Below the pieces are notes generated by a model that ran no database searches, was not told the origin of the DNA, and worked only from the letters and a program-made list of their open reading frames with translations. Shown here one piece after another: positions 8,219 to 14,287 of a DNA stretch of 31,207 nt. Position 1 is the stretch's first letter; each line of letters starts with the position of its first letter. The translations under genes and the position numbers were made by a program. The stretch comes from a virus: the IMG/VR virus record IMGVR_UViG_3300025289_000431, positions 1-31,207 of that record. One strand, given 5' to 3'.

Positions 8219-8635
8219 ATGCCCGGCTTGGGGCCACTGGTGAAAGTGATTAACCGTGTCCGTGGCGCGGATGGCAGTCTGATCCCCTACGAAGGGGTCG
8301 TAGACGGCGAAGCTATCGTGGTGCGGGATACGCTCGATCTTCCCTTGGGAGTCGCGCGTATCCTTATCCACGGCTCAATGTATCGCGTGGACCCGGTGAC
8401 GTTGGAGACCGCGTACAAGCTAGGGTGCGCCGAGCTTGGCGCTCCCGAAGACCCTATCCCCGTAGAAGAGACACAGCGCGTGGAACTCATCGACCGCTCT
8501 GGATTGCCTGAGCAGAAGATGGAGCTTCAGCGCATCCGGAACAATAATCGCGTGCGGCGGCATGACCCAATTGGAGTTTCGACGCCCGCGCCAAACGCAG
8601 ATGGAGCCCTTCAAGGCTCCTTTGAAAGGCTATAA
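8219..8635 (+). CDS. Small head-region protein, unassigned
   Basis: 138 residues beginning at an ATG with AAGGAG a few bases upstream, nine bases after the capsid gene. The first half is beta-rich (LIPYEGVVDGEAIVVRDTLDLPLGVARILI) and the end is polar and Arg-rich, probably disordered. Genes in this position often encode head-completion, decoration or minor head proteins, but no family was recognised. Its last 35 bases can form alternative hairpins just before the next gene's ribosome-binding site. Confidence 0.72.
   Translation: MPGLGPLVKVINRVRGADGSLIPYEGVVDGEAIVVRDTLDLPLGVARILIHGSMYRVDPVTLETAYKLGCAELGAPEDPIPVEETQRVELIDRSGLPEQKMELQRIRNNNRVRRHDPIGVSTPAPNADGALQGSFERL
8603..8626 (+). promoter_or_regulatory. 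Overlapping alternative hairpins at gene end
   Basis: GGAGCC (8603-8608) pairs with GGCTCC (8615-8620) around a six-base loop. Alternatively TTCAA (8610-8614) pairs with TTGAA (8622-8626). The two folds are mutually exclusive. The second one touches AAAGG (8625-8629), the ribosome-binding site of the next gene at 8638. Only three T follow the first hairpin, so it is a poor terminator. A translational role is inference. Confidence 0.3.
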
Positions 8636-8637
8636 CA

Positions 8638-9141
8638 ATGGCTATCGGAAACCTTGGGGCTTCTCTCAACCAGCTGCAAGGCTTTATCGCCAGCGGGTTT
8701 GGGGCGCCTAACAACCAGGGCCTGTCCCTGGTGCCTGAGATGGTCGAGCGCATCGCGTCTCGGGCTGATCTGACGGAGGCAAACATCCGCGTGATGCCCC
8801 CGCGTCTCTTCGACGGCACGAACGCCGTGACGTTGGAGACGACTGCGGTCAAGCTGATCGCGGTCATCGCGCAGTCGCTCGCGGCGCAGGTTGAGGATGC
8901 CGCAGTCCTCTTCTATGAGGCGGCGGTGACCGAGGGGACCACCCGCTACGTGGCGATGATTAACGTGGACGCGGCCAACACGGCAGCGACCGCGAGGGCT
9001 ACAGCGGTTGTCTTTCCTGAGCCGATCCCCATGGCCGCGCTGTACTGGTCGGTTGTGGACAACGGCGCTGACGGTGACATCGAGGGGACGACCCTTGGTG
9101 ATGCCAGCGGCGTGCGTGTCCTCGTAGTGTACGCAGAGTAA
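8638..9141 (+). CDS. Small structural protein, unassigned (167 aa)
   Basis: Starts two bases after the previous stop, with AAAGG eight bases upstream. The product is Ala/Val/Thr-rich and low in charge, with an N-terminal amphipathic part (NLGASLNQLQGFIASGFG), a middle rich in Val/Ala, and a beta-rich end (ALYWSVVDNGADGDIEG). It looks like a single compact beta domain, such as a head decoration or head-fibre protein, but this is composition only. It is the last gene before the tRNA. Confidence 0.7.
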   Translation: MAIGNLGASLNQLQGFIASGFGAPNNQGLSLVPEMVERIASRADLTEANIRVMPPRLFDGTNAVTLETTAVKLIAVIAQSLAAQVEDAAVLFYEAAVTEGTTRYVAMINVDAANTAATARATAVVFPEPIPMAALYWSVVDNGADGDIEGTTLGDASGVRVLVVYAE

Positions 9142-9151
9142 TCTGGCTAGA

Positions 9152-9227
9152 GCCCCGTTAGCTTAACAGGCAGAGCGGACGGTTTGTAACCGACCAGGTC
9201 GTGGTTCGACTCCACGGCGGGGCTCCA
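9152..9227 (+). tRNA. tRNA-Thr(TGT), CCA encoded
   Basis: A complete 76-base cloverleaf. The acceptor stem GCCCCGT pairs with GCGGGGC (one G-T pair), then T73 and an encoded CCA at 9225-9227. T8-A9, D stem GCTT/GAGC with an eight-base loop containing the conserved GG, anticodon stem GACGG/CCGAC with one A-A mismatch (28/42), loop TTTGTAA, variable loop CAGGT, T stem CGTGG/CCACG and loop TTCGACT. Anticodon TGT is at 9185-9187 and reads ACA, probably ACG by wobble. It sits on the coding strand within the late operon. Downstream fibre genes are very Thr-rich with many ACG codons, a possible reason to carry it. Confidence 0.93.
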
Positions 9228-9239
9228 TCATAAACAGAA

Positions 9240-9263
9240 GCCCACCCGTAGCATATAGTGGGC
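9240..9263 (+). promoter_or_regulatory. Hairpin just upstream of a TTG-start gene
   Basis: GCCCAC (9240-9245) pairs perfectly with GTGGGC (9258-9263) around a 12-base loop. It lies 12 bases after the tRNA 3' end and one base before the AAGGAG of the next gene. No T run follows, so it is not an intrinsic terminator. It could protect the 5' end of the mRNA left after tRNA processing, or modulate initiation; both are inference. Confidence 0.4.
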
Positions 9264-9276
9264 CAAGGAGACGGAT

Positions 9277-9915
9277 TTGATTAGGGATTTTAACGTCGAT
9301 TGGCTTGAGCACCGGGAGTTCATCCCTGCTCAGGCGTTCCAGACATATGTCACAGGAGCGGGCGTCGCAGCCGGTGACCCGGTCTTCCAGGAGATCAGCA
9401 CGTTTGGTCTCACGGGTGGCCAGGTGAATGCGGCAGGCGACAGCTGGGCAACCATCTGGATGCCATCAGATGTTGATCGCAGTAAGCAGATCCGCTTCCG
9501 CGTGTGGTGGACGCAGACGCAGGGTGTCACAACCGACATCATGACGTGGCTGGTCACCTACACGCAGTTTGCGGAAGACGAGGCGCTGACGGACGTCGCT
9601 GGTGGCACCGGCACGGGGCTCAATACTGTCATTGGCACGGACGCTTCCAGTGACGATGCGCTGGCACTCCAGGCTACGGGCTTTGGGATACTCAACCGTA
9701 ACACGCTCGATACCGATTGCGCGATGGTTGGGCTGGTCGTGGAGGCTGACGCTATTGGCACCTTCTCAGCCGATGAAGTGAGCTTCCTCGGGCTGGAGAT
9801 CCGCTATACGCCGCGCAGGACTGCTGGTCCGCGTAAGAACATCCTTGGCGGGCGGCGGCTCTTGAACGCCTATCCGCTGGGCGTCCAGCTGCACGCAACA
9901 CAGGAAGGTCTGTAA
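9277..9915 (+). CDS. Unassigned structural protein bracketed by tRNA and minihelix
   Basis: 212 residues starting at a TTG, supported by AAGGAG at 9265-9270 with six bases of spacing and by no nearer ATG. The sequence is beta-rich, with aromatic strands (KQIRFRVWWTQTQGV, DIMTWLVTYTQF), a Gly/Ala/Asp-rich loop region, and a strand-like end (EVSFLGLEIRYTPRR) before a basic Gly-rich tail. This is the pattern of a jelly-roll-like virion protein. It is the only gene between the tRNA-Thr and the tRNA-like hairpin. The start codon predicts weak translation unless helped by the local structure. No family recognised. Confidence 0.75.
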   Translation: MIRDFNVDWLEHREFIPAQAFQTYVTGAGVAAGDPVFQEISTFGLTGGQVNAAGDSWATIWMPSDVDRSKQIRFRVWWTQTQGVTTDIMTWLVTYTQFAEDEALTDVAGGTGTGLNTVIGTDASSDDALALQATGFGILNRNTLDTDCAMVGLVVEADAIGTFSADEVSFLGLEIRYTPRRTAGPRKNILGGRRLLNAYPLGVQLHATQEGL

Positions 9916-9924
9916 GAACAACTA

Positions 9925-9961
9925 GCTCCCGGTGGTGGTTCGAGTCCATCACCGGGAGCCA
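9925..9961 (+). ncRNA. tRNA-like minihelix (acceptor stem + T arm only) with CCA
   Basis: A 14-bp stem (9925-9938 with 9946-9959, one G-T pair) closed by the seven-base loop TTCGAGT, which fits the tRNA T-loop consensus. Read as a tRNA, TCCCGGT/ACCGGGA is the acceptor stem (9927-9933/9951-9957), GGTGG/CCATC the T stem, G9958 the discriminator and 9959-9961 an encoded CCA. The D arm, anticodon arm and variable loop are absent. U1-A72 plus G73 is the pattern of bacterial tRNA-Asn and tRNA-Gln. From GGT to CATCA it matches the tRNA-Thr 3' end at 26 of 34 positions, partly through shared tRNA consensus. Two further pairs extend the stem into the first C of CCA. No T run follows. Confidence 0.7.
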
Positions 9962-9968
9962 TCACGTA

Positions 9969-9992
9969 CCACAATCGTGGGGTCTACTCCCC
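9969..9992 (+). promoter_or_regulatory. Competing short hairpins before a ribosome-binding site
   Basis: CCAC/GTGG (9969-9972 with 9977-9980) and GGGG/CCCC (9979-9982 with 9989-9992) overlap by two bases. AGGAG begins one base after the second (9993-9997) and the ATG follows at 10003. The layout of RNA element, short hairpin, ribosome-binding site matches that after the tRNA-Thr. A regulatory role is inference. Confidence 0.3.
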
Positions 9993-10002
9993 AGGAGACA
10001 TC

Positions 10003-10842
10003 ATGCCTCATCTGCCAATCTACAAGACGTTCACAGGCACACCCACAGGAAAACTCCGCAGCACGTATCATCAGACGGATACCAACCTTCTCTACGTTCC
10101 GGGTACGTTCAAAGACCACAACGGCAACGATCGCAAGCTAGAGGGTATTGTGGTACTCTATGCGTCCCTCCACAATCGGAGCGGTGGCGCAGCGAATGTT
10201 GGTATCGGCTGGCGCGTGCCCAATCGGCTCTGGATTGCTGGCCAGTGGGACGATACCGGTGGCGCTACACAGTATAGCGACGACACCACCGCCGCGCAGG
10301 ACACGGTAACCGACGACTTCCCGCTTGAGACGACGACCAATAACGATGGCTACGTCGTGGCAAGCCGCGAGCGATTCAACTGTGTCACGCTCAACGTCTC
10401 CACGGCATCCGCGGATGCGACGAACCCCACGCGGGCGGTGCGGTATAGCGACTCGGCTGGTACAGGTTGGACCAACTTCACGGCGACTGACTTCTACGCA
10501 TCCGATGGTACAGGCGCTGCTGAGTACACAACTGGCGAGCAACTGCTCGTCTTCAACACACCGTGGGATTGGGGTCGCACGTCGAGTCTTGGTGACATCC
10601 CTGATGGGTACTATGCGGTCAACGTCCGTGCCACAACGGCACCGGATACCACTGCGGGAATCGCTGCCTCCATCGAGCTCTGGAACATTCATCTGCTGAC
10701 TGAGGCGCTTGGCGACAACGGGACGCTGGAGTTTGCTGGGAGTGGCGAGCCCCTATGGGAGCGGTTCTCAGACGGACTCTCTGTGTTCTTCTCCACCGCG
10801 AGCGCCATGAACCGCGCGACGGTGCAGGTGAGAATGGCCTAA
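10003..10842 (+). CDS. Beta-rich virion protein, unassigned (279 aa)
   Basis: Starts at an ATG five bases after AGGAG. The product is Thr/Gly/Asp/Tyr-rich and low in Lys, with many alternating strand-like segments (EGIVVLYASLHNRSGG, GYVVASRERFNCVTLNV, GYYAVNVRATTAPDT, AASIELWNIHLLTEAL). This is typical of extracellular, beta-sandwich phage proteins such as head fibres, decorations or adhesins. It ends in TAATG, coupling it to the collagen-like gene. No known family or catalytic motif was seen. Confidence 0.72.
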   Translation: MPHLPIYKTFTGTPTGKLRSTYHQTDTNLLYVPGTFKDHNGNDRKLEGIVVLYASLHNRSGGAANVGIGWRVPNRLWIAGQWDDTGGATQYSDDTTAAQDTVTDDFPLETTTNNDGYVVASRERFNCVTLNVSTASADATNPTRAVRYSDSAGTGWTNFTATDFYASDGTGAAEYTTGEQLLVFNTPWDWGRTSSLGDIPDGYYAVNVRATTAPDTTAGIAASIELWNIHLLTEALGDNGTLEFAGSGEPLWERFSDGLSVFFSTASAMNRATVQVRMA

Positions 10843-11426
10843 TGCCTATCTATAGTGGAAACGAAGAGAAGCGTATCGTAGAGACCGGCCCGCCTGGCCC
10901 GGACGGCAAGCAGGGTTCACAGGGCGTTCCTGGCCCGCGTGGCCCACAGGGCGAGCCTGGCGTGCAGGGGCCTAAAGGGGACGTTGGTGCGCCCGGCCCT
11001 CGGGGCGCTGTAGGCCCTGTCGGCGCGCGCGGTGAACGTGGTGAGGTTGGGCCACGTAGTGAATCGGGGCCGATTGGTAAGACAGGCCCGGACGGGCCGC
11101 GTGGCCTTGCTGGTAGCCAAGGCCCAAAGGGTGACAAAGGCGTGCCTGGGCCTGCTGGCCCCTCTGGTCCCGTTGGCCCCCGCGGGACTATCGGTCCTGA
11201 GGGTCCACAGGGTCCGGAGGGTAAGCTGGGCTCCCCGGGACCGAAAGGCGCCAAGGGAGATACTGGCAGTGCCCCGATTGGCGCGATTCTCCTATGGCCA
11301 TCTGCGGCTCCGCTCCCTGACGGTTGGGACGTCTACCCGCTGCGTAAGGGCGAAGACTGGTGGCGGCGTGTGTGGGAGCAGGCTGTGGGCGGTGACGTGC
11401 CGCGGTTGATTTGTAAGGTGCGGTAA
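10842..11426 (+). CDS. Collagen-like fibre protein
   Basis: The frame is open from 10755, but the ATG at 10842 overlaps the previous stop (TAATG) and starts exactly before the repeat, so it is chosen. After 15 residues come 42 consecutive Gly-X-Y triplets (residues 16-141), rich in Pro at X and Lys/Arg/Glu at Y, as in trimeric bacterial and phage collagens. One triplet is broken: SES at 73-75, from GGT to AGT. The C-terminal domain (GAILLWPSAAPLPDGWDVYPL) resembles the start of a phage tail-collar domain and could trimerise the fibre. Predicted to be a trimeric fibre on head or tail. The stop overlaps the next ATG. Confidence 0.88.
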   Translation: MPIYSGNEEKRIVETGPPGPDGKQGSQGVPGPRGPQGEPGVQGPKGDVGAPGPRGAVGPVGARGERGEVGPRSESGPIGKTGPDGPRGLAGSQGPKGDKGVPGPAGPSGPVGPRGTIGPEGPQGPEGKLGSPGPKGAKGDTGSAPIGAILLWPSAAPLPDGWDVYPLRKGEDWWRRVWEQAVGGDVPRLICKVR

Positions 11427-11848
11427 TGCCGGGCGAGGCGTTTGATCGCACGAATAGTCTTCTCAATTCTCTGCTGACTGAGCTAGAGCAGAAGCTGGAA
11501 AGCGCCGACGCGACTCTAGTGTCTGGGAAGACGCTCAAGGTCGCCGTGGGCAGCGACACCGCCACCGATCAGATCATCGCGGCTGTTGCCAGCAAAAAGC
11601 TCAAAGTCTTCGCCTATCAGTTGCAGAGCCAAAGCGACACCATGACCGCGTCACTACGTGACGGAGCCGCAGGCTCAATACTCACGCCTGTGTGGACGTT
11701 CAATAGCCGAGAGGGTGTAGCGATTGGGCCAACGAACCCGCCTGAGTTCCTGCTAGCCACTACGGCCGGCAATCGCCTGGACATCGTTATCACTGGTACT
11801 GGTACGATTGTCTGGGGTGTCTATTACTGGGATGATGATGCGAGCTAA
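11426..11848 (+). CDS. Small fibre-associated beta protein (140 aa)
   Basis: Starts on the last base of the collagen-like gene stop. Residues 8-28 form a Leu-rich amphipathic helix (NSLLNSLLTELEQKLE) that could trimerise. The rest is beta-rich (KVFAYQLQSQSDTMTASLRDGAAGSI and LDIVITGTGTIVWGVYYW), similar in style to small phage beta-sandwich proteins near fibres. A fibre tip or fibre-attachment protein is plausible. Family not identified. Confidence 0.7.
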   Translation: MPGEAFDRTNSLLNSLLTELEQKLESADATLVSGKTLKVAVGSDTATDQIIAAVASKKLKVFAYQLQSQSDTMTASLRDGAAGSILTPVWTFNSREGVAIGPTNPPEFLLATTAGNRLDIVITGTGTIVWGVYYWDDDAS

Positions 11849-11879
11849 GGGAAAGTACACCAAAGACTTGAGGTTCTTG

Positions 11880-11999
11880 ATGAAGAAGGCGTCTGTGTTC
11901 CTCGCGCTCCTGCTCTTCGCCCGCCAGCGGCACGACGCTCGCGGCCGGGACGCCGCTCCCGGCGACGGATCTCCGGCTCCAGCTCGACGGAGGCGGTAG
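11880..11999 (+). CDS. Possible 39-aa peptide: hydrophobic N-terminus, basic tail
   Basis: An ATG at 11880 is preceded by GAGG with six bases of spacing, and the TAG stop ends one base before the GTG of the next gene. The N-terminus looks like a signal or membrane anchor (MKKASVFLALLLFA). The rest is dominated by Arg, Asp, Ala, Gly and Pro and ends in four Arg. It fills an otherwise gene-free 150 bases. The same frame could begin at 11838 or earlier, inside the previous gene. It may instead be non-coding, because a GC-rich stretch yields such frames easily. Confidence 0.4.
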   Translation: MKKASVFLALLLFARQRHDARGRDAAPGDGSPAPARRRR

Positions 12000-12000
12000 C

Positions 12001-12672
12001 GTGGCGGACGTACTACGCGATGCGAACGGGACACGGGCGGAGTTTGCTTCCGGCGCCGGCCCGCGCGACTACACGGGTCTGACCGTCGGCAATCAGCCCA
12101 ACCTTGCGCTGCTCGTTGAGATTGCGTGGGGTGGCGATGGCAATCCAGGCACCGTCACGGTCACGTGGGATCAGGGCGGCAGTAACCAGGCCCTCACGCT
12201 GATCAAAGATCAGGCGAACACCGGGAATCGTCGCGCGTCGCTGTACGGGCTCGTCAACCCGGCACAGGGGAACAAGACGCTCCGGATCACGCACTCGAAC
12301 ACGATCGGCCTCATCGTCAACGCCACGTCCTACTACAACGTCAACCAGACCGGCGGGGTCACGACGTTTCCGAACAGTACCTCGGCGACGGGCACGGGCA
12401 CGTCAGCGGCGCTCTCGATCACGAGCACAAGTGGCAACGCGACCGTGAGTGTCATGTCGGCGCCGACTGGCACAGGGACGGTAAGCCAGACCCTGCTGTG
12501 GTTCCTGAGCGGCGCCGGTGCCCAGGACGGCGGAGCGTCGGAGAACGTTGGCGGGGGCACAGTCACCCACACGTGGACCATTTGGAACGTCGCGTGGGTC
12601 GTCGTCGGGACGGATATCAAGGCGGCGGGCGGGGCAGCGGGCAATCCGTGGTATTACTTTGCGCAACAATAG
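12001..12672 (+). CDS. Thr/Gly-rich virion protein (223 aa), GTG start
   Basis: Begins at GTG with GGAGG at 11989-11993, seven bases upstream. The product is rich in Thr, Gly, Asn and Ser and almost free of Cys and Lys. It alternates in beta-strand fashion (LALLVEIAWGG, TVTVTWDQGG, GNATVSVMSAPTG, VTHTWTIWNVAWVVVG). This pattern is common for extracellular phage adhesion or decoration proteins. No enzyme motif and no named family recognised. GC content rises from about here to 16680. Confidence 0.72.
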   Translation: MADVLRDANGTRAEFASGAGPRDYTGLTVGNQPNLALLVEIAWGGDGNPGTVTVTWDQGGSNQALTLIKDQANTGNRRASLYGLVNPAQGNKTLRITHSNTIGLIVNATSYYNVNQTGGVTTFPNSTSATGTGTSAALSITSTSGNATVSVMSAPTGTGTVSQTLLWFLSGAGAQDGGASENVGGGTVTHTWTIWNVAWVVVGTDIKAAGGAAGNPWYYFAQQ

Positions 12673-12681
12673 GAGCACTGC

Positions 12682-12711
12682 ATGATTACGACGGCGGCGG
12701 CGGGAGTCTAA
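12682..12711 (+). CDS. Possible 9-codon mini-ORF
   Basis: ATG to TAA reading MITTAAAGV, with AGGAG (12671-12675) six bases upstream and its stop one base before the ATG of the next gene. The next gene's own GGGAG lies inside this mini-ORF. It could be a leader peptide that couples translation, or a remnant; it may mean nothing. Confidence 0.25.
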   Translation: MITTAAAGV

Positions 12712-12712
12712 G

Positions 12713-14287
12713 ATGCCTGATCTCTGGGTCGATGTTGACACGGCAGTCGTCGTGCCAGTCAATATTATGCCGCTCATTGACGACACCGATTTCAAGACGA
12801 TTGAGACGGCTGTCGTCTATAACTCGGCTGGGATGGCGTTGACGTGGAACTTCGTCACGTCTGCGGGTACCGTCACGGGGACCGCCGTCACACCAACGAC
12901 CGGCGGCAACTATGACTGGGCCGAGCCCGTCGCCGATAAAGGCATGTACACCATAGAGATCCCCGCCTCGGGTGGCGTCTCCATCAACAACAACACCGAG
13001 GGTGTCGGGTGGTTCACGGGCGTGGCGACGGGCGTGCTCCCGTGGCGTGGTCCCACGATTGGATTCCGCCGAGCAGCTCTGAATGATCTGTTCATCGATG
13101 GGAGCACAGCCTCCACCAACCTGGAGGACTTCTTCGACGGCACCGGGTATGCGGGCGGGACCGCCAAGCTGACCGTTGACGTGACGAAGTGGCTGGGGAC
13201 CGCCCCGGCGACACCCACAGTGGCCGGCGTCCCGGAGGTTGATCTCACCCATGTTGCCGGCGTGACGACGAACGTGGCCGCGCTCGCAACGAACGTGGAT
13301 GCGATTCTGACCGACACGGCCGATATGCAGCCCAAGTTGGGGACACCGGCTGGTGTCAGCATCTCGGCAGACATCGCAGCTATTGAAGCCCAGACCGACG
13401 ACATCGGTGTGGCGGGGGCAGGCTTGACAGCGGTCCCGTGGAACGCCGCGTGGGATGCCGAGGTGCAGAGTGAGGTCGATGACGCGCTAGTCGCGCAGAA
13501 TCTGGACCATCTTGTCGGAACGGCTACGGCGATCCCCGCCGTTGTTGCTGGTACGTACATTGACCAGATGATGGACGACGGGACGGCCGTGTACGACCGG
13601 ACGACCGATTCGCTGCAAGCGATCCGTGACACGGCGCCGCTGGGCACCGCGATGCGTGGCACCGACAGCGCGGCGTTGGCGTCCGTCTGTACTGAGGCGC
13701 GCCTCGCGGAACTCGACGCGGCGAATCTGCCGGCGGTGACGGACGCGATCCTCGTGGACACGGGGACGACCCTGGACGCGGCGCTTGCGGTCGTGGATGC
13801 GAATGTCGACGCGATTCTGGTTGATACGGCGGACATGCAGCCGAAGCTCGGGACGCCGGCCGGCACGGACATGAGCGCGGACATCGCGGCCGTGAAGGTC
13901 GATACGGCGGCGATCCTCGTGGATACCGGCACGACGCTCGACGGACGCATCCCGGCGGCGCTGGTCGGCGGGCGGATGGACTCGGACATCGGCGCGAAGA
14001 CTGGCAACGTTGCGCTGAGCACGCAGGAGAAGGCTGACGTGAACGCTGAGGTGGTTGACGCGGTCGCGACTGACACCTATGCTGAGCCAGGCCAGGGCAC
14101 ACCTGCTGCCACGACCACACTCGCGGCGAAGCTCAACTATCTCTATAAGGCATGGCGGAATCGTGTAACACAGACCGCCACGCAATATACGCTCTACGCT
14201 GACAACGCGACGACGGTGGATCAGAAGGCGGCTGTGAGCGACGATGCCACCACGTTCGATAAAGGTGAAGTCGCTACGGGGCCCTAA
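12713..14287 (+). CDS. Tail fibre / structural protein with internal repeats
   Basis: 524 residues, rich in Ala, Thr, Asp and Val. The N-terminal third is beta-rich (TAVVYNSAGMALTWNFVTSA). From residue 185 to 420 it carries repeated helical units of the form DAIL-x-DT. A 31-residue segment at 194-224 recurs at 364-394 with 26 identities. The end (YLYKAWRNRVTQTATQYTLY then DDATTFDKGEVATGP) resembles, from memory, the C-terminal part of many uncharacterised phage structural proteins. Probably a trimeric fibre with a helical shaft. The stop overlaps the start of the next gene (TAATG), so the two are coupled and may assemble together. Confidence 0.75.
   Translation: MPDLWVDVDTAVVVPVNIMPLIDDTDFKTIETAVVYNSAGMALTWNFVTSAGTVTGTAVTPTTGGNYDWAEPVADKGMYTIEIPASGGVSINNNTEGVGWFTGVATGVLPWRGPTIGFRRAALNDLFIDGSTASTNLEDFFDGTGYAGGTAKLTVDVTKWLGTAPATPTVAGVPEVDLTHVAGVTTNVAALATNVDAILTDTADMQPKLGTPAGVSISADIAAIEAQTDDIGVAGAGLTAVPWNAAWDAEVQSEVDDALVAQNLDHLVGTATAIPAVVAGTYIDQMMDDGTAVYDRTTDSLQAIRDTAPLGTAMRGTDSAALASVCTEARLAELDAANLPAVTDAILVDTGTTLDAALAVVDANVDAILVDTADMQPKLGTPAGTDMSADIAAVKVDTAAILVDTGTTLDGRIPAALVGGRMDSDIGAKTGNVALSTQEKADVNAEVVDAVATDTYAEPGQGTPAATTTLAAKLNYLYKAWRNRVTQTATQYTLYADNATTVDQKAAVSDDATTFDKGEVATGP
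13292..13384 (+). repeat. Internal repeat copy A (codons 194-224)
   Basis: Encodes NVDAILTDTADMQPKLG followed by TPAGVSISADIAAI. It matches the copy at 13802-13894 in 26 of 31 residues. At DNA level the copies differ mostly at third codon positions, which suggests an old duplication kept by protein-level selection. Confidence 0.8.
13802..13894 (+). repeat. Internal repeat copy B (codons 364-394)
   Basis: Encodes NVDAILVDTADMQPKLG followed by TPAGTDMSADIAAV, the second copy of the unit at 13292-13384. Shorter related units (AILVDTGTTLD) occur on both sides of it, so the shaft seems to have grown by repetition. Confidence 0.8.

Noticed and set aside
9752-9952. Minus-strand frame across the tRNA-like hairpin
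   Set aside because: Its MDSNHHREL-type start is the familiar translation of a tRNA T arm on the wrong strand, not a protein.
9925-9961. Minihelix as an intrinsic terminator
   Set aside because: There is no T run after the stem, which is followed by TCACGTACC; T-loop sequence and CCA fit a tRNA-like element better.
10850-11254. Minus-strand frame of 134 codons rich in Gly-Pro
   Set aside because: It is the antisense image of the collagen-like repeat; the GGN-CCN pattern gives open frames on the other strand. There is no ribosome-binding site.
12910-14076. Long minus-strand frame of 388 codons
   Set aside because: It lies wholly inside the repeat-bearing fibre gene in a GC-rich stretch and is Ser/Ala/Val/Arg-biased, the usual look of an antisense shadow.
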